Source: Pseudomonadota bacterium
Lineage (GTDB): Bacteria > Pseudomonadota > Alphaproteobacteria > Micavibrionales > UBA2020
Length of the DNA: 51,522 bases
Reading direction: 5' to 3'
Assembly (NCBI GenBank): GCA_021845905.1
Contig: JAJZVA010000016.1
Location: forward strand, 1 to 51,522
Of this stretch, positions 51,398 to 51,522 are shown in pieces; position 1 is the first letter of the stretch; each line of letters begins with the position of its first letter. Position numbers and translations under genes: made by a program. A model generated the notes under the pieces. The model saw only the letters and a list, made by a program, of their open reading frames with translations, was not told where the DNA came from and made no database searches.

Positions 51398-51522
51398 AGC
51401 AGTCTGCTGAAAAACCCAGATTTTCGACTATTTTTTGGTTTTCACCGGAAGGAGTCGTGGGTGGCGGGTATTTTCTACGCCTGCCTCCGGCGTTTTTTTG
51501 TTTCCGGACGGCGTTCAAGCCG
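51398..51522. mobile_element. Possible end of an insertion sequence at the right edge
   Basis: Starting at about 51398 the sequence reads CTAGCAGTCTGCTGAAAAAC, which resembles the terminal inverted repeats of IS1182-like elements. A GGAAGGAG at about 51448 is followed by a frame open to the edge. Only 125 bases are visible, so neither the partner repeat nor a transposase can be confirmed. The alternative is ordinary intergenic sequence after priA. Confidence 0.3.

Noticed and set aside
1-51522. CRISPR array
   Set aside because: No regularly spaced direct repeats of 25-40 bases and no cas genes were seen.

Overview
The window is a stretch of chromosome from an alphaproteobacterium. The evidence is gene order: tig, clpP, lon, hupB and tRNA-Val in series, recG beside sdhE, the fsa / DUF484 / xerC block next to priA, and a ubiG methyltransferase. 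Coding sequence is moderately GC-rich. No 16S rRNA is present, so the order or genus cannot be fixed. Most of the window is housekeeping chromosome. Short AT-richer accessory patches sit mainly beside tRNA genes.

Left edge (1-4.1 kb) is the most disturbed part. It holds the N-terminal part of a secreted RHS/YD-repeat protein running off the window, a doubtful gene fragment, a RelE-like toxin with an HTH antitoxin behind a palindromic operator, an intact tRNA-Leu, a frameshifted small gene, and the orphan 3' half of a second tRNA-Leu in the opposite orientation just before tig. From 4.1 to 11.1 kb is the protein quality-control cluster: trigger factor with a His-rich insert, a divergent ClpP paralogue whose catalytic Asp is Asn, a canonical ClpP, Lon, HU and two tRNA-Val genes. 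clpX, normally between clpP and lon in this cluster, is absent.

Between tRNA-Val and tRNA-Pro (11.1-13.3 kb) lies a small accessory insert with an unknown membrane protein and a lipoprotein. From 13.4 to 22.4 kb come a chemoreceptor, a metallopeptidase-like protein with a damaged zinc motif, pterin carbinolamine dehydratase, a lipase, a type-2 hydroxyacyl-CoA dehydrogenase, Bcp peroxiredoxin, an AI-2E-type permease and an amino-acid permease. A structured C-rich segment ending in a strong terminator (17.55-17.66 kb) looks like a small RNA gene.

From 22.4 to 37.5 kb: recG, sdhE, an rRNA methyltransferase with a 200-residue charged disordered head, tRNA-Tyr, an AidB-type acyl-CoA dehydrogenase, tyrS, anmK, a Sua5-type t6A synthase, an anion permease, an EF-hand protein, lepA and a DEDDh exonuclease. 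From 37.5 to 51.5 kb: a second HU, ubiG, two unrecognised proteins, rlmJ, a cold-shock protein, a hybrid histidine kinase with receiver and HPt domains, a secreted nuclease, xerC, DUF484, transaldolase-like fsa, two AT-rich orphan genes, priA, and what may be the tip of an insertion sequence.

The best candidates for something new are the Ser-His-Asn ClpP paralogue paired with a normal ClpP, the putative C-rich small RNA at 17.6 kb, and the tRNA-linked integration scars carrying tandem 6- to 10-mers at about helical-turn spacing.
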